A stretch of DNA of 64,000 nt from positions 1 through 64,000 of the forward strand of contig JASANH010000855.1 of the NCBI GenBank assembly GCA_030248295.1, read 5' to 3'. A program made the translations under genes and the position numbers. Of the stretch, positions 34,962-45,283 are shown one piece after another. Positions within the stretch are counted from its first letter, which is position 1, and each line of letters opens with the position of its first letter. The notes under the pieces are model-generated. The model had not been told where the DNA came from, did no database searches, and worked only from the letters and a program-made list of their open reading frames with translations. Origin of the DNA: Mesodorylaimus sp. YZB2_4. Taxonomy: Eukaryota; Nematoda; Enoplea; Dorylaimida; Dorylaimidae.

Positions 34962-37480
34962 ATGTTGATTTTGTGCAGGTTGCGGAAATCGGAAGATACT
35001 CTTCCCCTGGCCTCTGCACCCTCGAACACGTCCGAATCACGATCCAGATCCATCGCTAATCTGACGTCGGATGCAAATTCGAGCAGTTCGACCACTGTAA
35101 AGAAGATCAATTTTCTAATCAAGCCCAGTGATCGATCACGTCTTATTGAGGTGCTGAATCGGACGCATCAACGTGCATCATCAGCCGACAGTCTTGGTCG
35201 AGTGGTGGAAGAGAATGAAGAGAATCGCGGAGCCGCCCAAGTGAATGAACAGGCCACAAATCGTGATTTAGTCGATTCGATTCGCAACTTGAAGAAGATG
35301 AACAGTGCTGAGACAATGCAAGAAGAAAAGAGGGTGCAGGTAGGGAAATTTTACGATGGTGCAAGCGCCTTGATGACAGGAGAAAAAGCCAGCGGGGTCA
35401 GGAAGGGACCTCCCCTGACGATGAGAGGTTTTTCACCAAGAATTGCGAGGAAGGTGGACAAGGTCAAGGAAGCGGATGGTGATGCAACAATGGCAAATAC
35501 GACTGTGTTCAGAAATTCAAAAGCCAACTCGGACTGGTTTGTGGGAAAATATGACCGTAAGCTGTAATCGCCCTTCTTGCATGCATGCCACATGAATTGT
35601 ACTACTGCATGCATGCCACATTTTTCGACTGTTTCATGCAAGTTACATGCTTTGCACTGATGCGTGCCAGCTTCCTGCATGTATTATCACATGCATTGCA
35701 TTGTATGCCTCGGACTGATGCATACATGCGTGCTTGCTGCATGCTTATCACACAGGTACACTGCACATGTCATATGCACTGGCTATTTCACGCAGGTCAC
35801 ATGCCTTGCACTGATGCCTGCGACCTTCCTGCATGCATGTCACATGCTGTCGCGACGATCGCAAGATACAACATGCATAACTCTGCTGACTATGATTCAC
35901 CTATGGCCTAGGTGTCGGAAAGAGCGCCCATTTCCGATGCTGTGTGGAGCGCAGCGGATGTCAGGCGCAACCGCTCGATCTTACAGTTTTACTTGGCACT
36001 AACGATGTCACTCACGAGAAGTAAAGGGCGGGTTCAGAGAAAAGCCATAGGTGAATCATGGTCAGCAGAGTTATGCATGTTGTAGTTCGCGATCGTCACG
36101 ACACATGCATTGGCTATATCACGTAGGTCAAATGCCGTGCACTGCTGCATGCATATCACCGCATGCAATGCACTGCCGCGTGCATAGCATTGCTCTGCAC
36201 TGCTGCATGCATATTATATGCTCGGCACAGCTGCATGTACGTCATATGCACTAGCTATTTCATGCAGTTTACGTGCTTTTCTCTGCTGCATGCATGCGGG
36301 CTCTATGCATAATGCACTGTACTACTGCACGCACTCATATGCAACGTCTATTTCATGCAGGTAGCATGACTTGCACTAATGCATGCGTGCCAGCTTCCTG
36401 CATGCATATCACATGCATTGCACTGCACTGCTACATGCACGTTATGCCTTGGACTGATGCATGCATGAGTGCTTCCTGCAAGCATATCACATGCAATGCA
36501 CTGCACTGCGGCATGCGTGTCATATGCACTAGCTATATGACGCAGGTCACATGCCTTGCATTGCTGCATGCATATCGCCAGATGCAAAGCACTGCCGAAT
36601 GCATATTATTGCTCTGCACTGCTGCATACGTCATATTCACTAGCTATTTCATGCAGTTTACGAGCTTTTCTCTGATGCATGCATGCGGCCTCTACAGTAT
36701 GCATAATGCACTTTACTACTGCATGCACATCATTTGCGCCGGTAATTTCATGCAGGTAGCATGACTTGCACTGATGCATGCGTGCTTGACGAATTGCACT
36801 GCACTCCTGCGCGTCATACCCGCATTTTCTGTCACAGCAAATATCTGCCACACCTTGCCGTGATCTTGCCCACTGCCAAACTCTTGGCCAGTGTGTACGT
36901 CTACCTGCACATGTAATGCAGCTCACATGCCGTGCACTGCCAAGAATGTTCAGCCATGTCATATGCACTGCACTGAATTGCACTGCTGCGCGCGTGTCAC
37001 ACGCGCTACACCATGGCACTCATTATTGAAATTCACTCTAGACAAACATACTTTTCAGGAATCAGTGAACACTACCAAGACATCATCAGCCGCTTCCGCG
37101 CCTCCTTGGACAACATCCTGTGGGCATACGATGCAGTGAGTCCTGTCCTCTTTGTCTGACCTCCGTTTTTCACCCGGCATGCATCCTTTCAGCTTGCCTC
37201 CACCGACTCGCCTTCGGCGCCTCATCCAGAAGAAGAGAAAACACGACTGCGTCAAATACTTTTCACTGAATTGAGTGTGGCGCAGTCACGACTAAACGAT
37301 CGAGTGCTGACCAATCAGCAAAATTCGGTCAGTTCGGCCAAGAATCAAAGCCAGCAACAGGAAATGCAAAAGCCGGAAGTGCAAGAACCAAAGGCAGTGG
37401 AGGTGGTTGATCCGAGCGTGATACTACAACAGTACACCGATATGCTGGTGGCACTAATCAGGCAAAAGATGGCTGCCTAG
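34962..37480 (+). CDS. Unrecognised three-exon gene, Ser-rich N-terminus, helical C-terminus
   Basis: Exons 34962-35556 (ending in phase 1 at GTAAGC), 37059-37135 (after CTTTTCAG, ending in phase 0 at GTGAGT) and 37193-37480 (after CTTTCAG). Phases agree at both joins and give about 319 residues. There is no signal peptide or membrane segment. The N-terminal 60 residues are rich in Ser and Thr. The middle is charged, with FLIKPSDRSRLIEVLNRTHQ. The spliced region GKYDRISEHYQDIISRFRASLDNILWAYDA and the last 60 residues (ending LVALIRQKMAA) look alpha-helical and Gln-rich. I do not recognise the family; a subunit of a nuclear or coiled-coil complex is only a guess. The start is uncertain: TTTTGTGCAG at 34969-34978 is a good acceptor, so a further 5' exon may exist. 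Intron 1 (1502 nt) is filled by a CATGC satellite. Confidence 0.65.
35570..37020. repeat. CATGC-rich degenerate tandem repeat filling an intron
   Basis: Repeating phrases such as CTGCATGCATATCACATGCA, TTGCACTGCACTGCTGCATG, and CACTAGCTATTTCATGCAGG. A fragment of the same array lies at 38325-38410. It occupies nearly all of the 1502-nt intron. Confidence 0.9.
35843..36105. mobile_element. Inverted-repeat insertion inside the CATGC array
   Basis: Arms of about 62 bp (35843-35907 and 36044-36105) share GATCGCAAGATACAACATGC or its partner and AACTCTGCTGACTATGATTC, with very few mismatches. They enclose 136 bp of unrelated non-repeat sequence. Probably a small transposon that landed in the satellite. 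Confidence 0.75.
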
Positions 37481-37895
37481 TGTGCTGGAAGATTGTGATC
37501 ATATTTCATGCTTTGCAATGGTCATATGTCGCAAGTGTTCGTGCCATGGGATGGTGCTGGTGGAATACACATCTCTGGCCGATTCTCATACCTTAGAGCC
37601 TACAATTGTGAAGGCGCGTTTGGCAAGTAGGGAAGGTTGTGTATTCCGTTTTTCCTCCACTGCCTGGTCGATACACTTTCTCCGGGCAAGGCAGAAATCC
37701 GTTGGGTTGATGTTTCTGCCTCCTGAGACTAGGAGCCGCCTGGAGTTGTTTTGAAACAATCTATGCTCCTCTCCAATGCACGGCTATTCAGCCTGTTGCA
37801 CAATGATAAAACAGATAGTATAAGGCAGTGGGCATTTTTAGCACGTAATGGGTACACAAGATTCATTTAGCTACAGCGCATAAGCCTAAATTGAC

Positions 37896-38180
37896 ATGAG
37901 GCCTTCAAGTTACCAAAGTGCTGTATCCCGCAAAGATGAGTCAGTAGACCCTTCGCAGAGGGCAATCGATCAGTTCATGTATCCTGCAGCTGACGATGAG
38001 AACGTCACCTGTCAGAGTGATGTTTCAGCCATGGACGAGGTTGGAAGACTTGGTCTGCTGCCCTGGGTTTTCGGCCTGGTGAAAAATCTGTACTGGTCAC
38101 TGCCTCGGTGGTGGGCCCAGTCGTACGGCTATTGCACCATCGCTGACTTGGACCAGCGTGAGGTGCAGTTCAGCTGTTAG
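37896..38180 (+). CDS. Possible small ORF, 94 residues
   Basis: Open frame from an ATG with a hydrophobic, aromatic centre (LLPWVFGLVKNLYWSLPRWW). It lies 416 bp downstream of the previous gene on the same strand. No domain was recognised and no neighbouring exon can be proposed. It may be chance. Confidence 0.22.
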   Translation: MRPSSYQSAVSRKDESVDPSQRAIDQFMYPAADDENVTCQSDVSAMDEVGRLGLLPWVFGLVKNLYWSLPRWWAQSYGYCTIADLDQREVQFSC

Positions 38181-38504
38181 CAATGGATGAGTGAGCGCAG
38201 AACAGGGCTCACCATGTGTCAAAAAATGGTCATCCTTTTCTGAAAGTCACTGTTTTCTTTTTGGGTCGACTCTGACCTTGACATGTGAATATTTTGACCC
38301 CGTTTAATCGCGAGTCACAATTAAAAGACCGCACATGCACTGCGCTGATTTGCAAGCGCGTCATATGCACTGGCTATTTCATGCAAGTCGCATGCTTTGA
38401 ACTGCTGCATGCTGTAGAGTAGAAAACTTTTACTAAATAAGTCCTGCTAATTTTCATAATTCACAAAAAACCAGGTACAGGACGCGCACTTTTAGGGTGT
38501 GCCC

Positions 38505-38690
38505 TGGCGTCTCGCGACTTTTGAGGGTCTGCGACTGCGCACTCGCTTTCGTTGCATTCGCAAAAAGTCGCAGACGCGTCGCAAGCCGCCTCCACTACGT
38601 TTGTGAGTTATTAAAATGAGACAGGCCTCTCAATTTGTAGCATTTTTTCTCCCCTACAAGAGGCTATGTGCAGTTTTTTTAATTAAGGCT
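38505..38690. repeat. GC-rich hairpin, family H
   Basis: GGTCTGCGACTGCGCAC and GTCGCAGACGCGTCGC form the stem. The downstream TTTGTAGCATTTTTTCTCCCC matches the copy at 12950-13140. Confidence 0.75.
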
Positions 38691-39249
38691 CGCTATTAAA
38701 GTTAAAAAATCGAGAAATAAAACCATTGCGAAAAATTTTTTCCAAAACCGCGGGTTTGGCCGCTCAAACCACTCATATGTAGCGCAAAAGTATACGAGAC
38801 CCTATATTTTCTAAAAGTAAATGCGAAATACGTGTCTGGCAAAAATATCGTTCGGAGCCTCTTCTCGGCATCGAGCTATAGCTGCATGAATGAGAAGAAA
38901 AATTTTCTGCTTTTGGCGGGACAATCTAAAGAGTGGTAAGAAATACAACATTTTAGATAGCTCATTGACTTGCGTTCATTTTAGTGAATTCTAGACTTAC
39001 CTCGGTCTAAGAGGTAAGAACAAAAATTTTACGGAAAATTCATTTACAAGGCTTTAGTAAGGTGCAAGATTAGCGGATATTAATCCGTGTATGTATGAAA
39101 ATTTTTCCGCCAGTAATCTCGAGACTTACAGTATGTTTCGAAGACTGGTCGTGCTATCGGCCACCTGACATCCGAGCTTAAGGGGGGGGGCTTCGAATCG
39201 ACTGAGGAGGTGTGTGAACGTGCTTGAAATTTCTGTCACCTAGAACCAT
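38691..39249. other. Intergenic, nothing recognised
   Basis: A G run of 9 lies near 39182. No gene or repeat was recognised. Confidence 0.4.
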
Positions 39250-39340
39250 GGGAAATCCTTTGCTAGCCCATGTTAAGCATGATACGGCCTCATGATGTTG
39301 CTCGATCAGCCTTACAACTTCTGCGAGATCATACATAATA

Positions 39341-39641
39341 AACTATTTCACGGCTTTCGTACATTGCATTAATATTCGAATTTTCCGCTTCAAGCTGTTT
39401 ATGACAACTTTAAAAAGAGAATTTCCTCTGTCTTTAAAGCGTGCGGCAGTCATATTGGCAGAAATATTCTGCTAAGGATTTTTCTACGGTTGTGACTTTA
39501 GTTGGTTTTATTTCAGAAAGTGGCTAAAAAACTTTTTAAAGTGGTAGTGAGGAACTTTTCATCTACTTAAAACTGTCATGAGCGGCTTGCAGCGGAAAAT
39601 TCAAAATTTGAGTCAGTTCAAGTCTGTGAAATGGTCTATAT
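39341..39641. mobile_element. MITE, family FB1
   Basis: Left CTATTTCACGGCTTTCGTACATTGC and right GTCATGAGCGGCTTGCAGCG, GTCTGTGAAATGGTC. The E2F-like core is mutated here (GAATTTTCCGC). The sequence on either side is itself duplicated: ACCATGGGA(A/G)ATCC near 39245 and 39675, and TCTGCGAGATCATACxT near 39320 and 39805. Confidence 0.75.
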
Positions 39642-39854
39642 GAGGATTCTCCAAATTCCCTGGAGGCCATATGCACCATGGGAGATCCTTCACTAACTCT
39701 ATGACTTATGACTTTACTTTCAATGAAGCAGTTGCACTGCGCTCTATATTGAGCATAATGCGGCTTCGTATTGTAGCTCGATCATTTTCCTCAAATCTGC
39801 GAGATCATACGTGATATGGACCCTCGGAGGTCATACACCATTCACTCAGAAATG

Positions 39855-40028
39855 TGGTGCATACGCCGCTGATCAATCGATTGCGACCTTTGATCTCCAT
39901 GGGTTTCGAGGTGATCAGTGGCTCCTTATCCTATGACAGGGACACTATATTGTAGGTGCACGTTATTGGTCAGAAATATGGTGCATACGCCGCTGATCAA
40001 TCGATTGCGACCTTTGATCTCCATGGGT
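39855..40028 (+). repeat. Direct repeat of about 50 bp, 122 bp apart
   Basis: GGTGCATACGCCGCTGATCA and the following ATCGATTGCGACCTTTGATC are repeated exactly, starting at about 39857 and 39979. The very high identity implies a recent duplication. Confidence 0.9.
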
Positions 40029-40159
40029 TGGTCACGTACAAAGACAAGCCGACTATCTTGGATTGACGCATCAGCAGTTAGAATCTGCCTATTTTGTTGG
40101 AAATAGTGACGCCAAACGTTTAAATTTGAAGTGGGGAATAGAAGTTGGAATGAAAATGT

Positions 40160-41507
40160 CAAAAAGGGGAGTGTAGGCAGTGTAGAATTATATTATGCTG
40201 GCTTGTTGTATAAATGATGTACTAACGAGTCGATGACGCGAGCTGGTGAGTGTAGTCGGATGTGATGATAATCTAAGCCGCTTGTGCATTGACGTAATGG
40301 CCACTCAGGGTATTGACCGAGTCGACGGGGTATTGACAAAGGGCGCGAATAAAGATGGATTTTGTATCTGCTGTACATTTTCCCACGCCTGAATCCGACT
40401 TTGTTCCGGCAGGCTCGTACCCAATAGTTGTTGCACTGACGTTGAGTCTACGTCAATCGAAGCAGACGAAACTTTTTAGCTAATTAAATAATGAGAAGCG
40501 GCTAGTTGCTTGAGGCAAAAAACCCTCGTTTCTTGCGCTTGAAGTCTTAGTTTTGGTCTTCGGGCTAGTTTGTGTAGCTGGTCGTTGTTGAATCGATGAA
40601 AGCGAGGGTTAGTTTGTAGAGCCGGGCCAACGTTTTTGATTGGTCCCTATTCGATGTACGTCAATTGGAACTGGCCGAGCTAGGGTTTGTGTGAAATACG
40701 TAATTTCATTGGCGCTTTTTCTGCTAGATTGTCAAATAAGGAACGAGGTCGTCAATCAAAATGCTACCAAATGTTTCCCCACAACTAGGCCTCTTCTTCC
40801 CCGTCCATACCGCGGCTAGTGACCGGAAGTGAGTAGTCGGTCAGTCTCGTAAGGCCAGTTTTCAATGTAGCTTGCACGATGTTTAGATGAGGCCTAGCCA
40901 AATGCACTGGTTTGGCGATGTCATAGCTTGCTAGCCTAGGGTCATATTTTCAAGAAAGTGTTTCGGCCTTTTTATCATCATTCGTGCCAGCTTATGTCAG
41001 CAAGATTGCAAGCACGCGTTTCCTGCAAGTACTAGCAAGTTTTTATGACCATCCTGTCCCGTCCTCTCCTGTGGACAATAGCTTGGGGATGGAATCATTC
41101 ATTATTCGTCTTGGCAGGCTTCATTGACGGGTGCCATGAAGAGGTGCCAGGTTTCCTTTAGCTGTTGCTCGAAGTGCAATATGGATGAGTTGAAGAAGAA
41201 GTTGGAGAGAAGCCAATGAGAAGACCTTGCATGTGATTATCCTTTTCTGGTGCCTCCAAGCATGCAATGTTTATATTCTTCGACATTTTGCCGCCTTTCC
41301 GATTCGGCTATCAATTAATCGCGTGTTTTCCCTTTATTTACTGAAAAATGGTCTGGGCTTTTGTAAATTTTGGGCTTATTTCGATTATTGTCCTTATCAA
41401 TGAGGGGTGAGGTGAATCATCGCCATGTCCAGTCCTCATTTATTACCTCGATCATGTTCATGTTTTTCACGTCGGCCCTTAACTTGAATAAGAAGACAGT
41501 TCTAATG
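40160..41507. other. Intergenic, nothing recognised
   Basis: No gene or repeat family was recognised. Confidence 0.4.
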
Positions 41508-41778
41508 CGTTGGAAAATTCAAATTTCCTGCTTTCAGCCGCCTATGACAATTTCGCATGTATAAAAAGCCTCTCACTTTAAAACCTGTGCGTTAATCGTA
41601 TTAAATTTTCTGTTGACAATTTTCCTCATTTATGGCTGTTTTTTTAATGGCCAGAATGGTTGCTATTCTGTTTGAAAAACTTTCTGCAGCGGGTCGCGCA
41701 CAGGTTTAATGTTTGGAAAGTTTTTTCTATGTAAAACTGTCATAAGCGGCTTGTGGCGGGAAATTTAAATTTGAAGAA
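41508..41778. mobile_element. MITE, family FB1
   Basis: GGAAAATTCAAATTTCCTGC at the left; GTCATAAGCGGCTTGTGGCG and GGGAAATTTAAATTTG at the right. The outer TTTCACA ends of other copies are not visible, so it may be trimmed. Confidence 0.7.
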
Positions 41779-42067
41779 ATTACTAAATTTACTCGATTGA
41801 TTGTCAGAGTCGAACGCTCGCAGCGAGAAAGGACACGCCATGAAGGGCGAGATGGAAGCGCGACCAGCTGCGGCCTGAGTGTCTGCTTCCATCATTTTCC
41901 CATGACCTATTTTGTTCTGAATGGTTTCTTTGTCCTACAAATTTGTCCATCATTTTATCCTGTCACTTTGCTATTTGTCACCTCACCAAAACATGTCATA
42001 CCACGTGCCCGCCTCCTTGTCAGCTCTGACCGCTCTTCGAATAGGCCCTTACTCAATATCTTAACAT

Positions 42068-42945
42068 GTGCTCCTTATCAAATCCATGCTTTTTCAGAGC
42101 TTATCGATCAGTCGAGCTGCTCACCGCCCACTTATGTAAGCCATCTCGTACCTCAATCCGATCGCCCCTTATCACCTTTTTACTCATTTACAGTCTCAAG
42201 CTAAAACCCCTCTCGACTATCACCTATTGCTTTATCACCTCGCATTGATTTTGCTATTCTTATACTTCCTTTTTATCTCTTCTTCGAATATATCCCAGCC
42301 GTCCTTATCACCTCATCTTCAATACAGCACTTTATGTGGACGATGCGCAGTGTCATCTCCTGTTCAGTATTACATACTGTAGCTTCGTGGGACCAGCTGT
42401 TGCTCAAATGCATCTTATCATCCCTTATCATTCGGGGTGCTGTTTTCATTCTCCCATGCAATCTCCCCTTCCTGGCTAGTCCATCCCAATATTCCATATC
42501 ACCTGTCAGTTCCATTTCATTGTGATCTTATCACCCCTTATCATCCTGCTTCATCTCATCACCCCTTATCACTCGATGTAGTTTCCGTTTTGTCTCTTAT
42601 GAACAGCAATTCTTCACTAGTCTATCCCAATTTCTCCTTATCACCAGGCCAGTCCCGCCATTGTGATGATCTTATCACCCCTTATCACCCTGCGTCATCC
42701 CATCACCCCTTATCATTCGAGGTAGTTTCCATTTTGTCTCTTATCAACAGTAATTCCTCTTCTTCACTAGTCTATCGTAATTTCATCACCAGGCCAGTCC
42801 CACCATTGTGATGATCTTATCATCCCTTATCATTTGACTCATCCCATCACCCTTCCCTTATCATTTTGCTGTTATCACGTCCCTTTTATCATGCACTTCG
42901 TTTCTTATCAATGGCAATCGTCCCTTACCCTTATCACCTCAAATC
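42068..42945. repeat. Degenerate CCCCTTATCA array, dense in GATA motifs
   Basis: At least 17 copies of CTTATCA (TGATAAG on the minus strand) in under 900 bp, often paired as GATCTTATCACCCCTTATCA. Longer internal duplications (CACTAGTCTATC, ACCAGGCCAGTCCC) show tandem growth. TGATAAG is the classic GATA-factor site; whether it is used here cannot be read from sequence. Confidence 0.85.
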
Positions 42946-43728
42946 CCCTCAATCACCCAACCATCTATGATCATTGTCGACCATCTGAGTCCCCTGACAA
43001 ACAGTGCCATAAAACTTTTACACCCGCAAATCGAACTGTCACTTGAAAACAGGAGGATTTGCATTCATTCGAATTCATTATTTGAAATCGATTGTCGAGG
43101 GCCTTGTAAAAGCATAATTGCCGTACTTGCCGTCGCCTTTTCCTGGACTAGGACTGTTGATGAGAAAGGGATGATGACTAGTCCATTTGCATATATGCTC
43201 CAGGTCTAAGCATGAAAGTAAATTAGGTTGGCATTCGTTTTGGAACAATGCCTGCAGGCCAATTTTACCCGAGTCTGTTCATCATTTCATTTCTAGCACA
43301 ATGTTTACTTTTCTTGGCCACTCGTTAGCCTATGCTGATCAACAAGGCCTTAGGCGTAGTCAATTGTTAGGCGAAGCTTATTCTCGAATTTGCTCTGGTA
43401 TTTTCCTTATTTGGGAATCTATAGAAAAAGTGGTCAAACGAGGCTGACTCGTGCAAATGGTATTTGCATCCTAGCTAACAACATGATGACCTTAGCTTGT
43501 ACTGCTTGAGGAAAAGGTCAGTTGGTACGCCCTGGCGTCTTGGAGACTCTGGTTGCCCTTCTCGCTAAGTGGCGAGTTGGAAGTCGATGCTTTTCTGGAA
43601 GCACCATGGGTGGTAGTGTGCTTGGAGGAGTTTGCTGAATGGATGCGTATTAGCATAAGACTACGTGAAGAGTGGGTCACGTACGAGGATGATGTGGGTG
43701 TAGCTAGATGACTGAAGAGTAGGAGTGA
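42946..43728. other. Intergenic, nothing recognised
   Basis: No gene or repeat was recognised between the GATA-motif array and the large palindrome. Confidence 0.4.
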
Positions 43729-45194
43729 CTCGACCCATCCGGAGTATGGGTGGCCCGGCCGAAGTTTTGACCCCCTTTTTTATGTGTTCTTTCGAAACTT
43801 ATTGCAAAACTGATGGTTTTGGTGATAGTGGAATTTTTTAAAACGCTTAGATATGGAAATGAAGCAAGTTAAAGGTTATAATGGCCACTTTTAGTCTAGA
43901 AATCGTAACTTGCTAAGTTTTAGGTTTAAAGCGATTTTAAAATTTGGACAAATTGTCCATGATCACCTGTGATCAGGCACATTATCGATTATCGGTGAAT
44001 TACAAAAGCCGAAACACTCTGTTTTTTCACTGAAATATTAGTCTTTGGTCAGTAATTCATAAAACAACCCGAATTTTTGCACCAAGGATTACAGCCATTG
44101 TGCAAATGGCCGATAAGTGAACCCCTTTCAGCAAATTTTATCTAATAATGACCGATAATTTCAGCTGTTGATCATTTGCGCTGAACAATAACGGCCCATC
44201 TTGTAGCGCTTGAAAAAAGCTTTCGAATGCTTTTTTGTGTATCAAAAGTCATTCATTTTTACCCGAGATATTGAAGAAAACTCGAAATGCCTGCAGCTCG
44301 CACTTTTGAATTTCCCGCCCGCGCGTCGCTCAAGACATTGGAGCGGTTGCGGCTGCTTACTCTGTAAATTGCGAGAAAATGCATAGCTTTTTTTCTTTTT
44401 CACCACATGACGGTCTAATTTTGTACAGGAGTATCTGTCTTTCGTGCAAAAATGAAAAAAATATGAATTTACAGGCGATTTCCAGAGTATGCAGCCGAGA
44501 CCACTTTTATGTCATAAGCGGCGCGCAGGCGGGAAATTCAAAAATTGCGAACTGCAGGCATATCGAGTTCTCTTCAATATCTTGGGTAAAAATGAACGGA
44601 TTGTTACGCAGAAAAAAACGTTTTGAAGCCCTTTTCATTGGCTACAAGATAGGCTATTATTGATCAGCGCGAGTGATCAACAGCTGAAAGGATCGAGCAT
44701 GATTAGCAAAATTTGCCGAAATGGGGTACAGTTGTCAGCCATGTGCACAATAACTGTGGTCCGTTGTGTGGGATTCAGGTTGTTTTATGATTCAATGAGC
44801 AAAGGCTACTATTTCAGTGAGAAACAGCGGGTTTCGGCTTTTGTAATTCACCGATAATCGATAATATGCCTGATCACAGCTGATCATGGACAGGTTTTTC
44901 TAAATATCTCGTGAACAGTTATAGTTAGGCTGATTTTTAAAAAAGTTTTAGATTCTTTGGAATGTAGCTGTCATTTCCATATTTTTAAAATCACTCTGGA
45001 CCTAAAACTAAGCAAGTTACGATTTCTTGACTAAAAGTGGCCGTTTTGACCTTTAACTTGCTTTATTTTCATATCTAAGCGTTTTAAAAAATTTCACTTT
45101 TACCAGGACCATCAGTTTTGCGAGTAGTTTCGAAATAGCACATAAAAAAGGGTCAAAAACTCCGACTGGCCATCCATATTCCATCTGGGTCGAG
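43729..45194. mobile_element. Giant 1466-bp imperfect palindrome (foldback element)
   Basis: The whole element is one inverted repeat centred near 44461. The ends are CTCGACCCATCCGGA and its counterpart CCATCTGGGTCGAG. Matching pairs run inward: TTTTTTAAAACGCTTAGATATG, GTAACTTGCTAAGTTTTAGG, GTGAATTACAAAAGCCGAAA, TTACCCGAGATATTGAAG. The core carries TTTCCCGCCC (44311) and GGCGGGAAA (44528), as in FB1 and R1 elements. It ends 90 bp upstream of the glycoprotein gene's ATG. No open reading frame of note. Confidence 0.88.
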
Positions 45195-45283
45195 TTTTTC
45201 AAAAACCTCCTTAGGACCCCAAGAAACCTCAAAAACCTTTCAGAGATGATTATAATGAAAAAGTAAGCTTTTTTTCAGGCATC

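Noticed and set aside
35585..37019. Several overlapping Cys/His/Met-rich open frames on both strands
   Set aside because: All come from the CATGC satellite, which reads as Met-His-Ala-Cys in every frame.
41797..42204. Open frame of 135 residues
   Set aside because: It runs into the pyrimidine-rich CTTATCA array; low-complexity composition and no motif.
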